From positions 4,712,001 through 4,776,000 of the forward strand of contig NZ_JBBKTT010000001.1 of NCBI RefSeq assembly GCF_037892425.1: 64,000 nucleotides of DNA, given 5' to 3'. This DNA is from Lacibacter sp. H375. Lineage in GTDB: Bacteria > Bacteroidota > Bacteroidia > Chitinophagales > Chitinophagaceae. Below, in pieces: positions 26,533 through 38,000 of the stretch. Made by a program: the position numbers and the translations under genes. Position 1 is the first letter of the stretch. The number at the start of each line of letters is the position of its first letter. Under the pieces are notes generated by a model. It worked only from the letters and a program-made list of their open reading frames with translations. It was not told the DNA's origin and ran no database searches.

Positions 26533-27585
26533 TTAGTTCTTCTCAGAAGGTATTGCCAGCCTTGTATTTATTGAAACGGGTGTTCCGAAATCAGGTGTTC
26601 CGTCTTTGTTCCACGAAAATTTTTGTGTACGGGGACTGCGATAATTGCCACAACCCTGACCGGGTTGATTATTGGCATGATACAAAATCCAGTCTTCAGT
26701 ACCATCCGGTGATTTGAAAAATGAATTATGCCCGGGTGCATACACTCTGTTTTGAGGGCTTTGCTGAAATACCGGCTGTTCATTTTTTTTCCAGGAAGAA
26801 GCATTCATAATATCACTGTTTGCAGAAGCTGTTAACATACCCAGTGCATAAAAATCAGTCCAGCAACCACTCGCCGAATAGATGAGATATAATTTGCCTT
26901 TGTTTTTAAGTATTTGAGGTCCTTCATTCACATTTACATGTGGCACATCATTGGGATCATTTAAGTCGCCATGTGTTTCCCATGCAAGCTCCGGACTTGA
27001 AAGTTTTGTACGAGCCCCTTCAACCGTCCATGGATTACTCATAGCAGCAATATAAATATTCTGTTGCCCATTGGTATCTCCATCCCATCCCGACCACAAC
27101 AAAAACAATTTACCGTTATGATCATATACTGTTCCATCGATCGACCATTTATCATCGGGCGTGGTGAGCTTTCCTTTCATTTTCCACTGACCATTCAATG
27201 GATCGGGTGAAGAATTTTCCAGCACCCACAAGCGATGGTCAACATTGCGGCCACTGTCTGCAGCAAAATAGATGTACCATTTATCCCTGAGATAATGAAT
27301 TTCAGGAGCCCATATTTCTTTTGAATACAAACCGGTGTCGGGTGGCATAAACACCACTTTTTTTTCGGCTGTTGCCAAGTCAGCGATACTTTTTGTTTTC
27401 CAAATTGTGATATTGGTGCCGGTTGTGTTTGTATAGTAATAGTAACCATCTTTATAAATACACCAGGGATCAGCTCCTGCAGGTAATAACGGATTTGTAA
27501 ATGTTATCTCTTGCGCTATTTTTTTTTCGGCGCAGGAGATAATCATCAAAAATGAAAGTGTAATCAACCAGAATTCTTTTTTCAT
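26533..27585 (-). CDS. GH43-family glycoside hydrolase, lipoprotein
   Basis: The protein has 350 aa. A lipobox (LMIISC, C18) predicts a lipid anchor. The five-bladed GH43 propeller carries the catalytic triad by motif: base D39 (AGADPWC), pKa-modulating D150 (WSIDGTVYDHNG) and acid E221 (VNVNEGPQIL). GH43 enzymes are mostly alpha-L-arabinofuranosidases, arabinanases or beta-xylosidases, and the exact bond is not decidable here. It is the last gene of the PUL, downstream of a paralogue with which it shares the GADPW, WAPEIH and YSASGCWTD landmarks. No carbohydrate-binding module is visible. Confidence 0.92.
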   Translation of the reverse strand: MKKEFWLITLSFLMIISCAEKKIAQEITFTNPLLPAGADPWCIYKDGYYYYTNTTGTNITIWKTKSIADLATAEKKVVFMPPDTGLYSKEIWAPEIHYLRDKWYIYFAADSGRNVDHRLWVLENSSPDPLNGQWKMKGKLTTPDDKWSIDGTVYDHNGKLFLLWSGWDGDTNGQQNIYIAAMSNPWTVEGARTKLSSPELAWETHGDLNDPNDVPHVNVNEGPQILKNKGKLYLIYSASGCWTDFYALGMLTASANSDIMNASSWKKNEQPVFQQSPQNRVYAPGHNSFFKSPDGTEDWILYHANNQPGQGCGNYRSPRTQKFSWNKDGTPDFGTPVSINTRLAIPSEKN

Positions 27586-27632
27586 AATGCCGTTATTGCC
27601 CTTTACTACAATTGATAAATTATATGCTTCGT

Positions 27633-28694
27633 TTATTCACCTGCCGGACTGTTGACAGAAAGTCCAATGGTAACGGGTACACCAAATTGAGGTACGCCTT
27701 CTGCATTCCATGTAAAAGACTGCATGCGAATATTTCTTTTGTCAGAACAACCATCGCCACTGTTAGAGTTGGCATGATAAAGAATCCAGTTTTCTTTTCC
27801 GTCAGGAGAAGTAAAAAATGAATTATGCCCGGGACCAAAAGCTCTGTTGGCCACACTTTTTGAAAAAACAGGTTGCTGTTGTTTAATCCAGTCGGCAGCA
27901 GTGAGCGGATTGCCGCCGTCTTTTAATGTGAGCATACCTAAGGAATAATCATCCGTCCAGCAACCACTGGCAGAGTAGACAATAAACAGTTTTCCATTTT
28001 TATTTTTCAACATTTGCGGGCCTTCGTTTACAGGGCCGCCGTTTACTTCCCAATTCAGTTCTGGTTTTGTGAGCATCACGGTTGGCGTTTCAAGTGTCCA
28101 TGGGTTTGCCATTTTTGCGATATAAATATTCTGATTCTGCAATGAAAGATTCGGACGGCCACTCCACATGAAATAACGGTTTCCATTATGCTCCAGTATG
28201 GAACCATCAATTGCCCAGAAATCCGCATCGCCGGAAAAAATCCGTCCTTTATCAATCCAGTTACCGGTAGTTGGATCTGTGTTACTGTTTTCTAACACCC
28301 ATGTACGTTGTGTAGCATCGGGCCCCGATCCTGCTGTGTAATAGATATACCATTTCCCATCCAGATAATGTAATTCAGGTGCCCATACATTGGCAGCATT
28401 GGATGCCCCCGGTGCCGGTGAAAAAACAGTTGTGACTGAAGCACTGTTCAGCTTCGTCATGAATTTTGTTTTCCAGATAGCGATGCGGTTGCCCAGGGTA
28501 TGCGTGTAGTAATAAAAACTATCTTTTTGTGTAACCCACGGGTCGGCCCCGGTAATGAGCGGATTGGTAAATGTTTTTGCAGCCGGAATTTGCGGTGTGG
28601 GTGTACCGGTATTCTTCTTTCCACAATTGGAAAGAAAGAAAAACATTGTGATACTGACAATATAAACCCAATTATTTTTTTGTGCGAACAACAT
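27633..28694 (-). CDS. GH43-family glycoside hydrolase, lipoprotein (paralogue)
   Basis: The protein has 353 aa with a lipobox-type cysteine at C24 (FFLSNCGKK) and a Thr/Pro linker. A GH43 domain has base D51 (ITGADPWV), WAPELHYLDGKWYIYY, the modulating Asp in AIDGSILEHNG and the acid Glu in PVNEGPQML. It lies 47 nt upstream of the other GH43 gene and 103 nt downstream of GH5, all on the minus strand. The two GH43s are clearly paralogous but not near-identical, so they may cleave different linkages of the same glycan (inference). Confidence 0.92.
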   Translation of the reverse strand: MLFAQKNNWVYIVSITMFFFLSNCGKKNTGTPTPQIPAAKTFTNPLITGADPWVTQKDSFYYYTHTLGNRIAIWKTKFMTKLNSASVTTVFSPAPGASNAANVWAPELHYLDGKWYIYYTAGSGPDATQRTWVLENSNTDPTTGNWIDKGRIFSGDADFWAIDGSILEHNGNRYFMWSGRPNLSLQNQNIYIAKMANPWTLETPTVMLTKPELNWEVNGGPVNEGPQMLKNKNGKLFIVYSASGCWTDDYSLGMLTLKDGGNPLTAADWIKQQQPVFSKSVANRAFGPGHNSFFTSPDGKENWILYHANSNSGDGCSDKRNIRMQSFTWNAEGVPQFGVPVTIGLSVNSPAGE

Positions 28695-28797
28695 TGTGAT
28701 GTTTCATTTGGCAACTCCCTTCCCCTCTCCAAAAGGAGAAGGGTTATGAGTTGATAATTATAACTAAAACTACTGCTGTATGACTAAACCATGCTGA

Positions 28798-29922
28798 CTA
28801 TTTTTTTGTAAGCTCTTTGATTAAATCTATTTCAGCCTGACGGTATGGAGTACCATTACTTCTGAACACATCATGAAACCACAAATCGGGTTCTGCATAA
28901 TATTTTTTATCCCAGCTATCCCAAGGATAAATGGTTTGCGATTTACCATCTACCAACCCCCAATTAAAAGCAGCTACTTTATATTTTTTTGCAACAGGTA
29001 ATGATGTTTCAAAAAAACTGCCGTTTCCACGTGACATGTATTCAGTGCAAAGGATCGGTCGTTCATACTTCCCCAGCCAATTGATGCAACGTTCAAAATC
29101 TTCTGCTTTACCATAATTATGAAATGAGATAATATCAGATTCTTCGATCATCAATTTTTCGATGGGTCGTAAACTGTCATGTACCGACCAGTTACCAGCC
29201 CAAATACCAGCCGTGATTGGCTGAGCAGGATTTGCCATACGGGTCCATACAAATACTTTCTTTAAGAGTGTATGCACCAGTTCTACTTTATTGTATGGTT
29301 CAAAGCGCCCGTAACTGCTGTTGTTGGTATTATCAGGCTCGTTCCATACATCCCACCCCATCACACGTTTATCCTTATTAAATGTTGTAACAATATCTGT
29401 TACATATTTTTGGAGACGGGGATGTTGCCTTGTATCTTTCAGCGCATCAGCACCCGGGCTCTGCACCCAACCTGAATTGTGAAGAAATGGTGCAGGTTCA
29501 TGCTGTTTACCAGCGTGAGGAAACGGATCCCAACACGAATCAAACAAAACAAACAGCGGCTTTATTTTATACCTGTTGGCAATCCGCAAAAACAATTCGA
29601 TTCGTTTTTTAAATCCCTGCGGATCCTGCTTGTAAGCAAGATCATGTAAGAATACACGCATCGTGTTCATGCCGATGGCCGCGGCCCATTTTAATTCTTT
29701 TGCAATGGTGGCGGTATCAAATGTTTCTGCCTGCCACATCTCCAACTGATTAATGGCATTGCTTGGTAAAAAATTTGCTCCCACAAACCAGGGCTGTTTA
29801 CTATACCAGGTGTTTGCCTGTTTTTTCGTCCAAATATTTCGTTGCGTGTTTTTATTCTGCGCATTGGAATAAAAAACAAACATGATCAACAGTAAACACA
29901 AACTGTTTTTTACATATTTCAT
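28798..29922 (-). CDS. GH5-like glycoside hydrolase (cellulase superfamily)
   Basis: The protein has 374 aa with a signal peptide (~1-21, FVFYSNAQ). It is a TIM barrel of the GH-A clan: acid/base E195 in WDVWNEPDN and nucleophile E294 in ILCTEYMSRG, with MNTMRVFLHD and the IISFHNYG strand motif in the expected order. GH5 enzymes cut beta-linked glucans, mannans or xylans by a retaining mechanism. It is placed between susD and the GH43 genes, consistent with backbone cleavage of a plant hemicellulose whose side chains the GH43s trim (inference). No dockerin or CBM is seen. Confidence 0.88.
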   Translation of the reverse strand: MKYVKNSLCLLLIMFVFYSNAQNKNTQRNIWTKKQANTWYSKQPWFVGANFLPSNAINQLEMWQAETFDTATIAKELKWAAAIGMNTMRVFLHDLAYKQDPQGFKKRIELFLRIANRYKIKPLFVLFDSCWDPFPHAGKQHEPAPFLHNSGWVQSPGADALKDTRQHPRLQKYVTDIVTTFNKDKRVMGWDVWNEPDNTNNSSYGRFEPYNKVELVHTLLKKVFVWTRMANPAQPITAGIWAGNWSVHDSLRPIEKLMIEESDIISFHNYGKAEDFERCINWLGKYERPILCTEYMSRGNGSFFETSLPVAKKYKVAAFNWGLVDGKSQTIYPWDSWDKKYYAEPDLWFHDVFRSNGTPYRQAEIDLIKELTKK

Positions 29923-30013
29923 TACTCTTATTTATTCATTTTAAAAAAGCATCTGTCTACTCAAAAAGAAAATACTGGTGACAGCTAATTTCGGCCAGCA
30001 GTATTTTCTGAAA

Positions 30014-31570
30014 TCACCAATTCGGGTTTTGAATCAGGTTGGGATTAATATCAATTTCTATTTGCGGGATTGGCATAAACTTGTTTCTGCCAATCACAAA
30101 ATTATTAAACTCGGGGTCTCTTGCTTTCAGCTCAGCCAGTTTTGCAGCGTCATCAAAATATCCCCAGCGTGCCAAATCGTTCCAGCGAACAGATTCTCCT
30201 GTTAACTCCATTACACGTTCATGTTCTAACTGCTTTTGAAATTGCACCTGATTTAAACCGGGCATAGCTACAGAAAGTTTACGCATACCGGCACGCTCAC
30301 GTACCCTGTCTACAAACGCATAAGCATCGTTGGTACGGTTTACTGCATTTAACGCTTCTGCATACATTAATAACACGTCAGCAAAACGGATAACACGAAA
30401 ATTAATGGGGCTGTTAAAAATTTCAAACTGATTAATACGGAAGTAATCATCGAGGTATTTACGATACCAAACACGATTGCGGATATCGTTATTGTAATTT
30501 TTTGATGTGAAAGTTGATCCATATACCAATGTAAAATCCGGTCCACGTTCATCAGTTGAATCGTAAAGAGCAGTTGCTGCAAGTCTTGGATCACGACCAC
30601 CTGCTGCAGTTGTTTCTTTCAAAAACTCGTGTACCACCCACCTGTTCATGTTGGCATCATTAAAGCCATGACCGGGAGGTGCAAAGAACGGAGCACGACT
30701 TGTTCCAACGTTTGAAGTTGGTCCGTCTTCTCCACTATTCTCAGGACGCATTTTGAACTGGATTTCAAAAACAGACTCTTTGTTATTTTCAGTTGTGTGT
30801 TTGAAGTTATCGCCATAAACGGGAACAAGATCGTACAGTGATTGACCGGCACCTGTAACAAGCCATGCAAATGCATCAATCGCCGGTTGATATTTTTTTT
30901 GCTGTAACAATGCTTTCCCTAACAATGCATAGGCTGCACCTTTTGTAGCACGCCCGATTTCGTTACCCGTATAAGATGGCGGTAAGGATGCAGCTGCTTC
31001 TGTAAGATCTTTTTCAATTTGTGCCCACACCTGTGCCTGCGGAACCTGCGAAGGTTTATCACTTGGCAGAGAAGGTTGCAAAATCAGCGGAATATTTCCC
31101 CAAATGGTAACAAGATTAAAATAGTATAATGCCCTGATAAATTTTGCTTCTCCTAAAATGCGGTCTTTCAATGCCTGATCCATTGTAATGCCCGGTACAC
31201 GTGCCAACACCTGGTTGGCCCGGTAAACGCCTCTCCAATGGTGCCACCATGTATCATAATTTACTTCAAAACTGTATTGCGTAATATTTAAACCGCCTAC
31301 ACTTCTTAATTCATTCCACGGACTTGTTGAGTATCCGTCATCAGAACGAATGTCCATATAAAATGGTGTCCATCTTGAATGTGGTGCACCATTGCGGTAA
31401 AAATTACCATACACGGCATTAATGCCTAACAATGCATCGTTGGATGTTTGCCAAAAATTGGATTCATCAGAAACATTCGGATTCGGAATGTCGAGTTGCG
31501 TTGACTTTTTACAGGAATAAAAGGTTGTTAACAACAATCCTGCAAACAAGTAGTGAATATATTTTTTCAT
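30014..31570 (-). CDS. SusD/RagB-family glycan-binding lipoprotein
   Basis: The protein has 518 aa from the ATG at 31570, which starts a lipoprotein signal (MKKYIHYLFAGLLLTTFYSC, C20); a longer frame to 31594 adds eight residues before it. SusD features follow: an N-terminal DNFWQTSNDALLGINAVY-like segment, TPR helices (IRALYYFNLVTIWGNIPLI) and the C-terminal RDFRVIRFADVLLMYAEALN-type SusD domain with a RERAGM motif and an ERVMELTGE helix. It caps the SusC barrel and binds the oligosaccharide at the cell surface. The gene starts 28 nt after susC. Confidence 0.95.
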   Translation of the reverse strand: MKKYIHYLFAGLLLTTFYSCKKSTQLDIPNPNVSDESNFWQTSNDALLGINAVYGNFYRNGAPHSRWTPFYMDIRSDDGYSTSPWNELRSVGGLNITQYSFEVNYDTWWHHWRGVYRANQVLARVPGITMDQALKDRILGEAKFIRALYYFNLVTIWGNIPLILQPSLPSDKPSQVPQAQVWAQIEKDLTEAAASLPPSYTGNEIGRATKGAAYALLGKALLQQKKYQPAIDAFAWLVTGAGQSLYDLVPVYGDNFKHTTENNKESVFEIQFKMRPENSGEDGPTSNVGTSRAPFFAPPGHGFNDANMNRWVVHEFLKETTAAGGRDPRLAATALYDSTDERGPDFTLVYGSTFTSKNYNNDIRNRVWYRKYLDDYFRINQFEIFNSPINFRVIRFADVLLMYAEALNAVNRTNDAYAFVDRVRERAGMRKLSVAMPGLNQVQFQKQLEHERVMELTGESVRWNDLARWGYFDDAAKLAELKARDPEFNNFVIGRNKFMPIPQIEIDINPNLIQNPNW

Positions 31571-31597
31571 TTCAATTGTGTTGTGATGATTCAAAAA

Positions 31598-34500
31598 TTA
31601 AAAGCCAAAATTGATGCCTGCAGAAAGAATACGTAACGCAGGATACTGGCCATTATCTAATCCACGTTCGAAAATATTTACACCTGTAATATCAGGATCG
31701 AGACCTGTGTACTTTGTAAGTGTAAGCAGGTTTTGTCCGCTGATATACACTCTTGCAGAAGTAAAACCTATGCGGCCGAGTGCATCCTTTGGAATCGTAT
31801 AACCTAATTCAATATTCCGCAAGCGCAGATAGGAACCATCTTCTAACCAACGGTCTGTTTGCGGCAACACGTTAAACTGTATGCCTTGATCGGGCGCACC
31901 AATGGCAGCACGTGGCATGTTGGTATTAGTATTTTGCGGAGACCATGGACTCGCATCTTTCCGGAAGTTTGTATTCTGATCCATCCGATCGATCTGGTAA
32001 CGGGGACGGTTATACAATTTGTTACCAACTACTGCATACAACTGAATGTTTAATGTGAAATTTTTATACGATGCGTTGAACAATGCACCTGTTTCAAATT
32101 TAGCCCAGGGGCTGCCCGCATAAATTCTGTCTTTATCTGTATTCAGTACACCGTCGCCATCAGCATCAACATAACGGATATCACCGGGTTTTGCCCACGG
32201 CTGAATGCGATCGCCGTTTTTATTTACATAAGCATCAATTTCTGCCTGGCTTTGAAAAAGACCATTTGTCTTTAACACATACCACTCTCCAATTGAACGG
32301 CCAAGTTGTGTCCGGGCATCGCCGAGTTGTGTATATTTCGTTGTTGTATCACCAAAACTTGTGACTGTATTTTTTATGGTGGTGAAATTGAGTGTTACAT
32401 CCCATTTAAAATTCTTTGTTGCATCTCCTCTGTATGTAGCGGAAAATTCAAAGCCGGTATTTTTTAAGGAAGCTGCATTTACAGGAGGATTACCTCCTGC
32501 ATTACCTGTAGTAAGGCTGATGGGAAGATCAATCAGCACATCATTTGTTTTCGCAATAAAATATTCTGCTGTTATTAAAATGCGGTTATTGAGCAAAGCG
32601 GCATCCAACCCAAAGTTTGTTGTTTTCTTGGTTTCCCAACGAAGATTTGCATTGGCAAGCTGTGTATTAATTGCGCCTAACTGCTCCACTTCGTTTGGTC
32701 CGAATACTGCAACCGGGAAAGGATTGATACGTCCGTAATACTGCCATGGACGTAAAAATTCGCTGTTACCCAATGAACCATATGATGCACGTAATTTTAA
32801 ATCACTGATCCAGTCGCTTTTAAAAAACGACTCTCTGCTGATACGCCATGCAACAGAAGCAGATGGAAAATTACCCCAACGATTGGATGGCCCGAATAAG
32901 GAACTGCCATCTCTGCGAAACGTAATACTTGCAAGGTAACGATCTGTATATCCGTAATTCACACGACCCAGAAAACCAACATTGTTCCATTTGTCAGTTA
33001 AACTGGTGGTATTAGGATTTTGTCCTTGTATAAGATTTGTGAAAATGTAGTTTCCATTTGCATCAGGAACAAATCCTGATTTTTGCCCGGTTAAAATTTC
33101 ATTGGTGAATGTTTGATTACTGAAACCGGCAACTGCACTTACTTTATGATTGCCGAAGTTGTGATCAAAATTCAAGGTGTGTTCGTATAAGAAGGAACGG
33201 AAGTTGCCCCTGCTTTCATCGGCCGTAGCAATGGGTGATGGTGTTCCCTGCCGTATGGTACCCGGCCTGCGAAAACCCTTAAAACGATCGAAACTTGTTT
33301 CTCCACCTAAATTGAATTTATAAGTGAGCCAATCAGTAATTTGAAAGTCAGTAAAAATATTTCCACGAATCTTTAAGCTGTAACTGTTGTTTTGTTGCAA
33401 ACTCTGCAAAGCAGGTACGTTGGCAGCCAATGTATTCACATAAGAATTATTCAACCCAATGCCCCATCCTTCAGGATTGGTGGCAGATCCGTAACGTGCG
33501 ATATCTTTTAACGGCACAACAGGGATCATAGTGATCATATCAACAAATGGATTGGTAAAAATATCGGATGCAATGGGATCATTCTGTGTGTAAGAAATCA
33601 ACATATTCTCTCCAAAACTGAAACGGCCACGTTTACCAGTTGTATTGATCCGTAAACCTGCACGTTCAAATACGTTATCAATAACAGGACCAGTGTTTTT
33701 AAAATAGTTACCAGAAATGTAATAGTTGGCAGTTTTACTACCTGCAGAAACTGCAAGGTTATATTCCTGGATATTACCGGTACGCATAAATTCATTCTGC
33801 CAATCGGTATTAACAGCCGGATTGAAATCGTTGGTTAAAATAGTCGGCACCGGTACATTTCCATTTGCAAATAATTGCTGTGCCATTGCACGGTACTGGT
33901 TATTATCCATCATATCCCAACGTTTATAAATTTGCTGCACGCCCGTTTTAATGCTGCCGTTAATTTGCATGGGGCCTTCTTTACCTCGTTTGGTAGTGAT
34001 GATGATAACACCATTTGCAGCACGACTTCCATAAATGGCTGCTGCAGATGCATCCTTCAATATTTGAATGGATTCTATATCATTTGGATTAAAGTCGGGT
34101 GTTGCATCACTGTACATTCCATCAATAATATACAAGGGATTATTGTTTGCAAATGTTCCGGCACCACGTATATCAATTTTTGCTCCTGCACCAGGTGCTC
34201 CGCTGTTACGTACAGTAACTCCGGTTGCCAGACCCTGAATTGATTCAGCAACGGTTGATGCAACATTTCGATTCGCCTGCGATGGATTAATGACAGCAAC
34301 GGCACCTGTTAAATCTTTTTTACGTACCGATTGGTAACCAATCACCACAATATCGTTCATGGTGGTTTCTGCTACTTCCAACGTCGCAACAATTTCTGCA
34401 CCGGATGCAATCACTTCTTTTGTTTTATAGCCAACAAACGAAATGATGAGTGTACTTCCTGCAGGAGCATTCATGCTGAACCTTCCGTTTATTCCTGTAG

Positions 34501-34669
34501 TTGCCGTTGTTTTTGTGCCTTTCACTACAATAGTGGCTCCCGGCAGAGGTTCGCCTGCGGCTGTACTAACGCTGCCTGTAATTACCTGTTGGGCAAAACC
34601 CTGTAAGCAAAGCAACAGTGCTGCTACAATGTTTAAACCGAACTTACAAAGCCTTCTTTTCTGTTTCAT
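31598..34669 (-). CDS. SusC/RagA-family TonB-dependent outer-membrane transporter
   Basis: The protein has 1023 aa. A signal peptide (~1-26) precedes a CarboxypepD_reg-like domain (~30-105, VITGSVSTAAGEPLPGATIV), a plug (~115-225, with the SusC hallmark DIRGAGTFANNNPLYIIDG) and a TonB-dependent beta-barrel to an aromatic C-terminus (LSAGINFGF). It imports oligosaccharides across the outer membrane together with the SusD partner just downstream. Full length for the family. It is the first gene of the minus-strand PUL and is divergent from the sensor kinase at 35026. Confidence 0.96.
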   Translation of the reverse strand: MKQKRRLCKFGLNIVAALLLCLQGFAQQVITGSVSTAAGEPLPGATIVVKGTKTTATTGINGRFSMNAPAGSTLIISFVGYKTKEVIASGAEIVATLEVAETTMNDIVVIGYQSVRKKDLTGAVAVINPSQANRNVASTVAESIQGLATGVTVRNSGAPGAGAKIDIRGAGTFANNNPLYIIDGMYSDATPDFNPNDIESIQILKDASAAAIYGSRAANGVIIITTKRGKEGPMQINGSIKTGVQQIYKRWDMMDNNQYRAMAQQLFANGNVPVPTILTNDFNPAVNTDWQNEFMRTGNIQEYNLAVSAGSKTANYYISGNYFKNTGPVIDNVFERAGLRINTTGKRGRFSFGENMLISYTQNDPIASDIFTNPFVDMITMIPVVPLKDIARYGSATNPEGWGIGLNNSYVNTLAANVPALQSLQQNNSYSLKIRGNIFTDFQITDWLTYKFNLGGETSFDRFKGFRRPGTIRQGTPSPIATADESRGNFRSFLYEHTLNFDHNFGNHKVSAVAGFSNQTFTNEILTGQKSGFVPDANGNYIFTNLIQGQNPNTTSLTDKWNNVGFLGRVNYGYTDRYLASITFRRDGSSLFGPSNRWGNFPSASVAWRISRESFFKSDWISDLKLRASYGSLGNSEFLRPWQYYGRINPFPVAVFGPNEVEQLGAINTQLANANLRWETKKTTNFGLDAALLNNRILITAEYFIAKTNDVLIDLPISLTTGNAGGNPPVNAASLKNTGFEFSATYRGDATKNFKWDVTLNFTTIKNTVTSFGDTTTKYTQLGDARTQLGRSIGEWYVLKTNGLFQSQAEIDAYVNKNGDRIQPWAKPGDIRYVDADGDGVLNTDKDRIYAGSPWAKFETGALFNASYKNFTLNIQLYAVVGNKLYNRPRYQIDRMDQNTNFRKDASPWSPQNTNTNMPRAAIGAPDQGIQFNVLPQTDRWLEDGSYLRLRNIELGYTIPKDALGRIGFTSARVYISGQNLLTLTKYTGLDPDITGVNIFERGLDNGQYPALRILSAGINFGF

Positions 34670-34985
34670 GTTATGCAGTTTTGGTTATTTGATGTATTAA
34701 AAAATGGTGAGAATGAAAAAGCGAAACGCTTCGCCTGCTGATTGTTTTAAGTAACGCTGCAGCGGAAACAGATGCGGGTGCATCGCAAAAATGAAATGTT
34801 GGTATAAAGCGTTTAAAATTCAAAGCAATCGATTTAGCAGGCAATTCGTTCGGTAAATTTTGAACTATTATTTTTCGCAACCAACCTGATTTGTATCAAA
34901 AAAATATCATTCTGTCTCATTTTATCGATTCAACTACTTTTCATGTTTCCAGTTGTTCTGTCCTTTCATTACCTTTTCAACACAG

Positions 34986-34993
34986 TATATTTG
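34986..34993 (+). promoter_or_regulatory. -7-like promoter element TATATTTG before the PUL sensor kinase
   Basis: This exact TAnnTTTG match lies 32 nt before the ATG at 35026, a normal distance for a short leader. No clear -33 TTTG is visible. The remainder of the 356-bp gap to susC shows no gene; it must hold the susC promoter and, presumably, the regulator site. Confidence 0.5.
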
Positions 34994-35025
34994 TTTACTG
35001 AAATTGCCAGATCCATCATTGGTAC

Positions 35026-38000
35026 ATGAAAAAAAACATTGCTTTAATTGTCTTGTTGCAGATGCTTGTTGTTTATTCAGCAACATGCCAGCCTTATTAT
35101 TTTCGCAATTACCAGGTAGAAAACGGTCTTTCCAATAATACTGTTTTCAGTTGTGTACAGGATCAGCAGGGATTTGTATGGATGGGCAGTAAAGATGGAT
35201 TAAACCGGTTTGATGGATATATATTTAAAGTGTTCAGAAATATACCGGGTGACTCAATGAGTATTGGGGACAATTTTATCCGAAGCCTGTATATCGATGC
35301 AAAAAACAACTTATATGCTGGTACACGTATTGGTTTGTATAAGTATAATGCTTTGCTAGAAAATTTTACACTGGTATACAAAACCACACAGGAAATAAGA
35401 GACATTGAAAAAGATCATGAAGGAAATCTCTGGATCATTTCAGGACAAACGCTGATCAGGTTTCATGAAACATCAAAGGCAGCACAGGTGTACAAGCCTG
35501 ATGGCTATTTTGCTGCTACTTCAGTTTGTCTTGATTCGGCACGCACAATCTGGGTGTCAACCTCGACCGGTATGCTTCAGCAGTACAATCACAAAAAAAA
35601 CAGATTTACCGGTTTTAATTTGTTTACACCATCACAATCCTCTTCATCAAAATGGATTGAGAAAATACAGGCCACTGCGTTTAACAGCATACTGATCGGC
35701 ACATCCAATTACGGTGTTAAACAATTTCATCTTTCTGATTACTCTACTAAAGACCTGATAACATATAACCCCGATAAAACAGAAATATTTGCCAGAGATT
35801 TTGTACAACATACGGCCTCTGAAATATGGATGGCTACCGAATCGGGCATTTTTATTTACAATACAAACACCGGAAAGTACAGTAATCTTAAGAAACAATA
35901 CAACAACCCCTATTCCATTTCAGATAATGCAGTTTACAGTTTAACTACTGATGAGGAAGGCGGTATTTGGGCGGGCACTTATTTTGGCGGCATTAATTAT
36001 TACCCAAAACAATACACACTGTTTGAAAAATACTTTCCTGATTACAGCAGCACATCGATCAGCGGAAATGCAGTAAGAGAAATTTGTGAAGATAAATTTG
36101 GAAATTTATGGATTGGTACAGAAGATGCTGGTTTGAATAAACTAAATAAGGCCACTGGTTTGTTTACACAATACAAACCAACCGGAAACAGAACAGGTAT
36201 TTCTTATCCTAATATTCATGGATTACTTGCAAGAGATGAGCAGCTTTGGGTTGGAACATTTGAACATGGTTTAAATATTATGAACATTCGCACGGGAAAC
36301 GTGATTAAACAATATCCCGAAACGAATAGCCCCGGCGTACTCAAAAGCAATTTTATCGTTACGTTATTGCAAACAAAGAAAGGCAATACTTTTGCCGGTA
36401 CCCGACAAGGTATTTACCTGTTTGACGAGAAAATGAATTCTTTCCGCAACAGCACGGCCGTGCCGGAAAACAGTTTTGTGCACTCCTTGCTGGAGGATAA
36501 AGCATCCGTACTCTGGATCGGAACAATGGGAAACGGTCTTTTTTTTTATGATCAGCAAACAGATAAAACCGGCAATTTTATTCACCATGCAGATAAGAAA
36601 AAAAGCATCCCCAACAATTCTGTAACAACAATGTTTGAAGACAGTGACGGTACGTTATGGATCGGCACTGAAGGTGCCGGTTTATGCAAATTTAATCGGG
36701 CTGACAGCAGCTTTGATCCATACCCTTCAAAGGAAGGTTTACCAGCCAACACTGTTTATAAAATTCTGGAAGACGGACGGAAGAATTTATGGATCACAAC
36801 TTCCAAAGGATTAGTATGCTTTAACCTTTTATCAAACAAACAAACAGTTTATACCACGGCTAACGGATTACTGAGCGATCAGTTTAATTATAACTCCGGT
36901 TATAAAGATGCATCAGGTCGTATGTACTTCGGATGTGTAAAAGGGTTAATCAGTTTTAACCCCGATGCATTCATTGCAAATACATTTTTACCTCCTTTGT
37001 TCATCACTGCTATTAATGTAAACAACAAAGAGTTACCGGTTGGTGGTGAATCAGCATTACATCAATCCATTCTGCAAACAAACCGGATTACACTATCGCA
37101 TCAGCAGTCATCGTTCAGTATTGACTTTGCTGCACTTAGTTTCACAGCACCTGAAATGTCGGAATACCAATACCTGATGGAGGGGCTTGATCAAAACTGG
37201 ACCTACCTGAAAACAAACCGAAAAGTTTATTTCACCAACCTGGCAGCGGGCACGTATGTATTTCGTGTAAAGGCCAGTAACAGCAGTGGCATCTGGAACG
37301 AACAGGAAACCCGGTTGATCATCAACATAACTCCACCATGGTGGGCGAGTACCGCAGCATATATCAGTTATACCCTTCTTATCGTTTTACTGGCAGTTTA
37401 TATTTTCAGAAATTATCATGAACGTATTGCTGAAAAGAACAGACGTAAAATTGAATCCCTTGAACATGAAAAGGAAAAAGAAATCTATCAATCAAAAATT
37501 GATTTTTTTACAAATATTGCGCATGAAATAAGAACGCCACTTACATTGATCAAAGCCCCACTGGAGAAGGTGGTTGAGAAAGCAGGCGACAGTCATGAAT
37601 TTGGAACCCATTTAAAAATTATGGAAACCAATACTGAACGTTTAATTGAATTAACGAACCAGTTACTGGATTTCAGAAGGATTGAAACCAATCACTATCA
37701 ATTAAATTTTGTTCGTGTTTCAATTAACGAATTACTCCTTGAACGTTTTACCAGTTTTAAGCCAATTGCTGAACAGAAAAAAATAAAACTAAGCCTGCAA
37801 ATGCCGGATTCACCGGTGTATGCAGTTGTTGATACCGATTCGATCCATAAAATTCTCAATAATTTATTTTACAATGCGCTTAGCTATGGAAAACGAAAAG
37901 CCACGGTTAAGTTGTCACAAACTGAAGAAAACAATCGAAGTTATTTCAGCATCGAATTCAGCAATGATGGCCATTTGGTTCCTGATGATATGCGGGAAAA

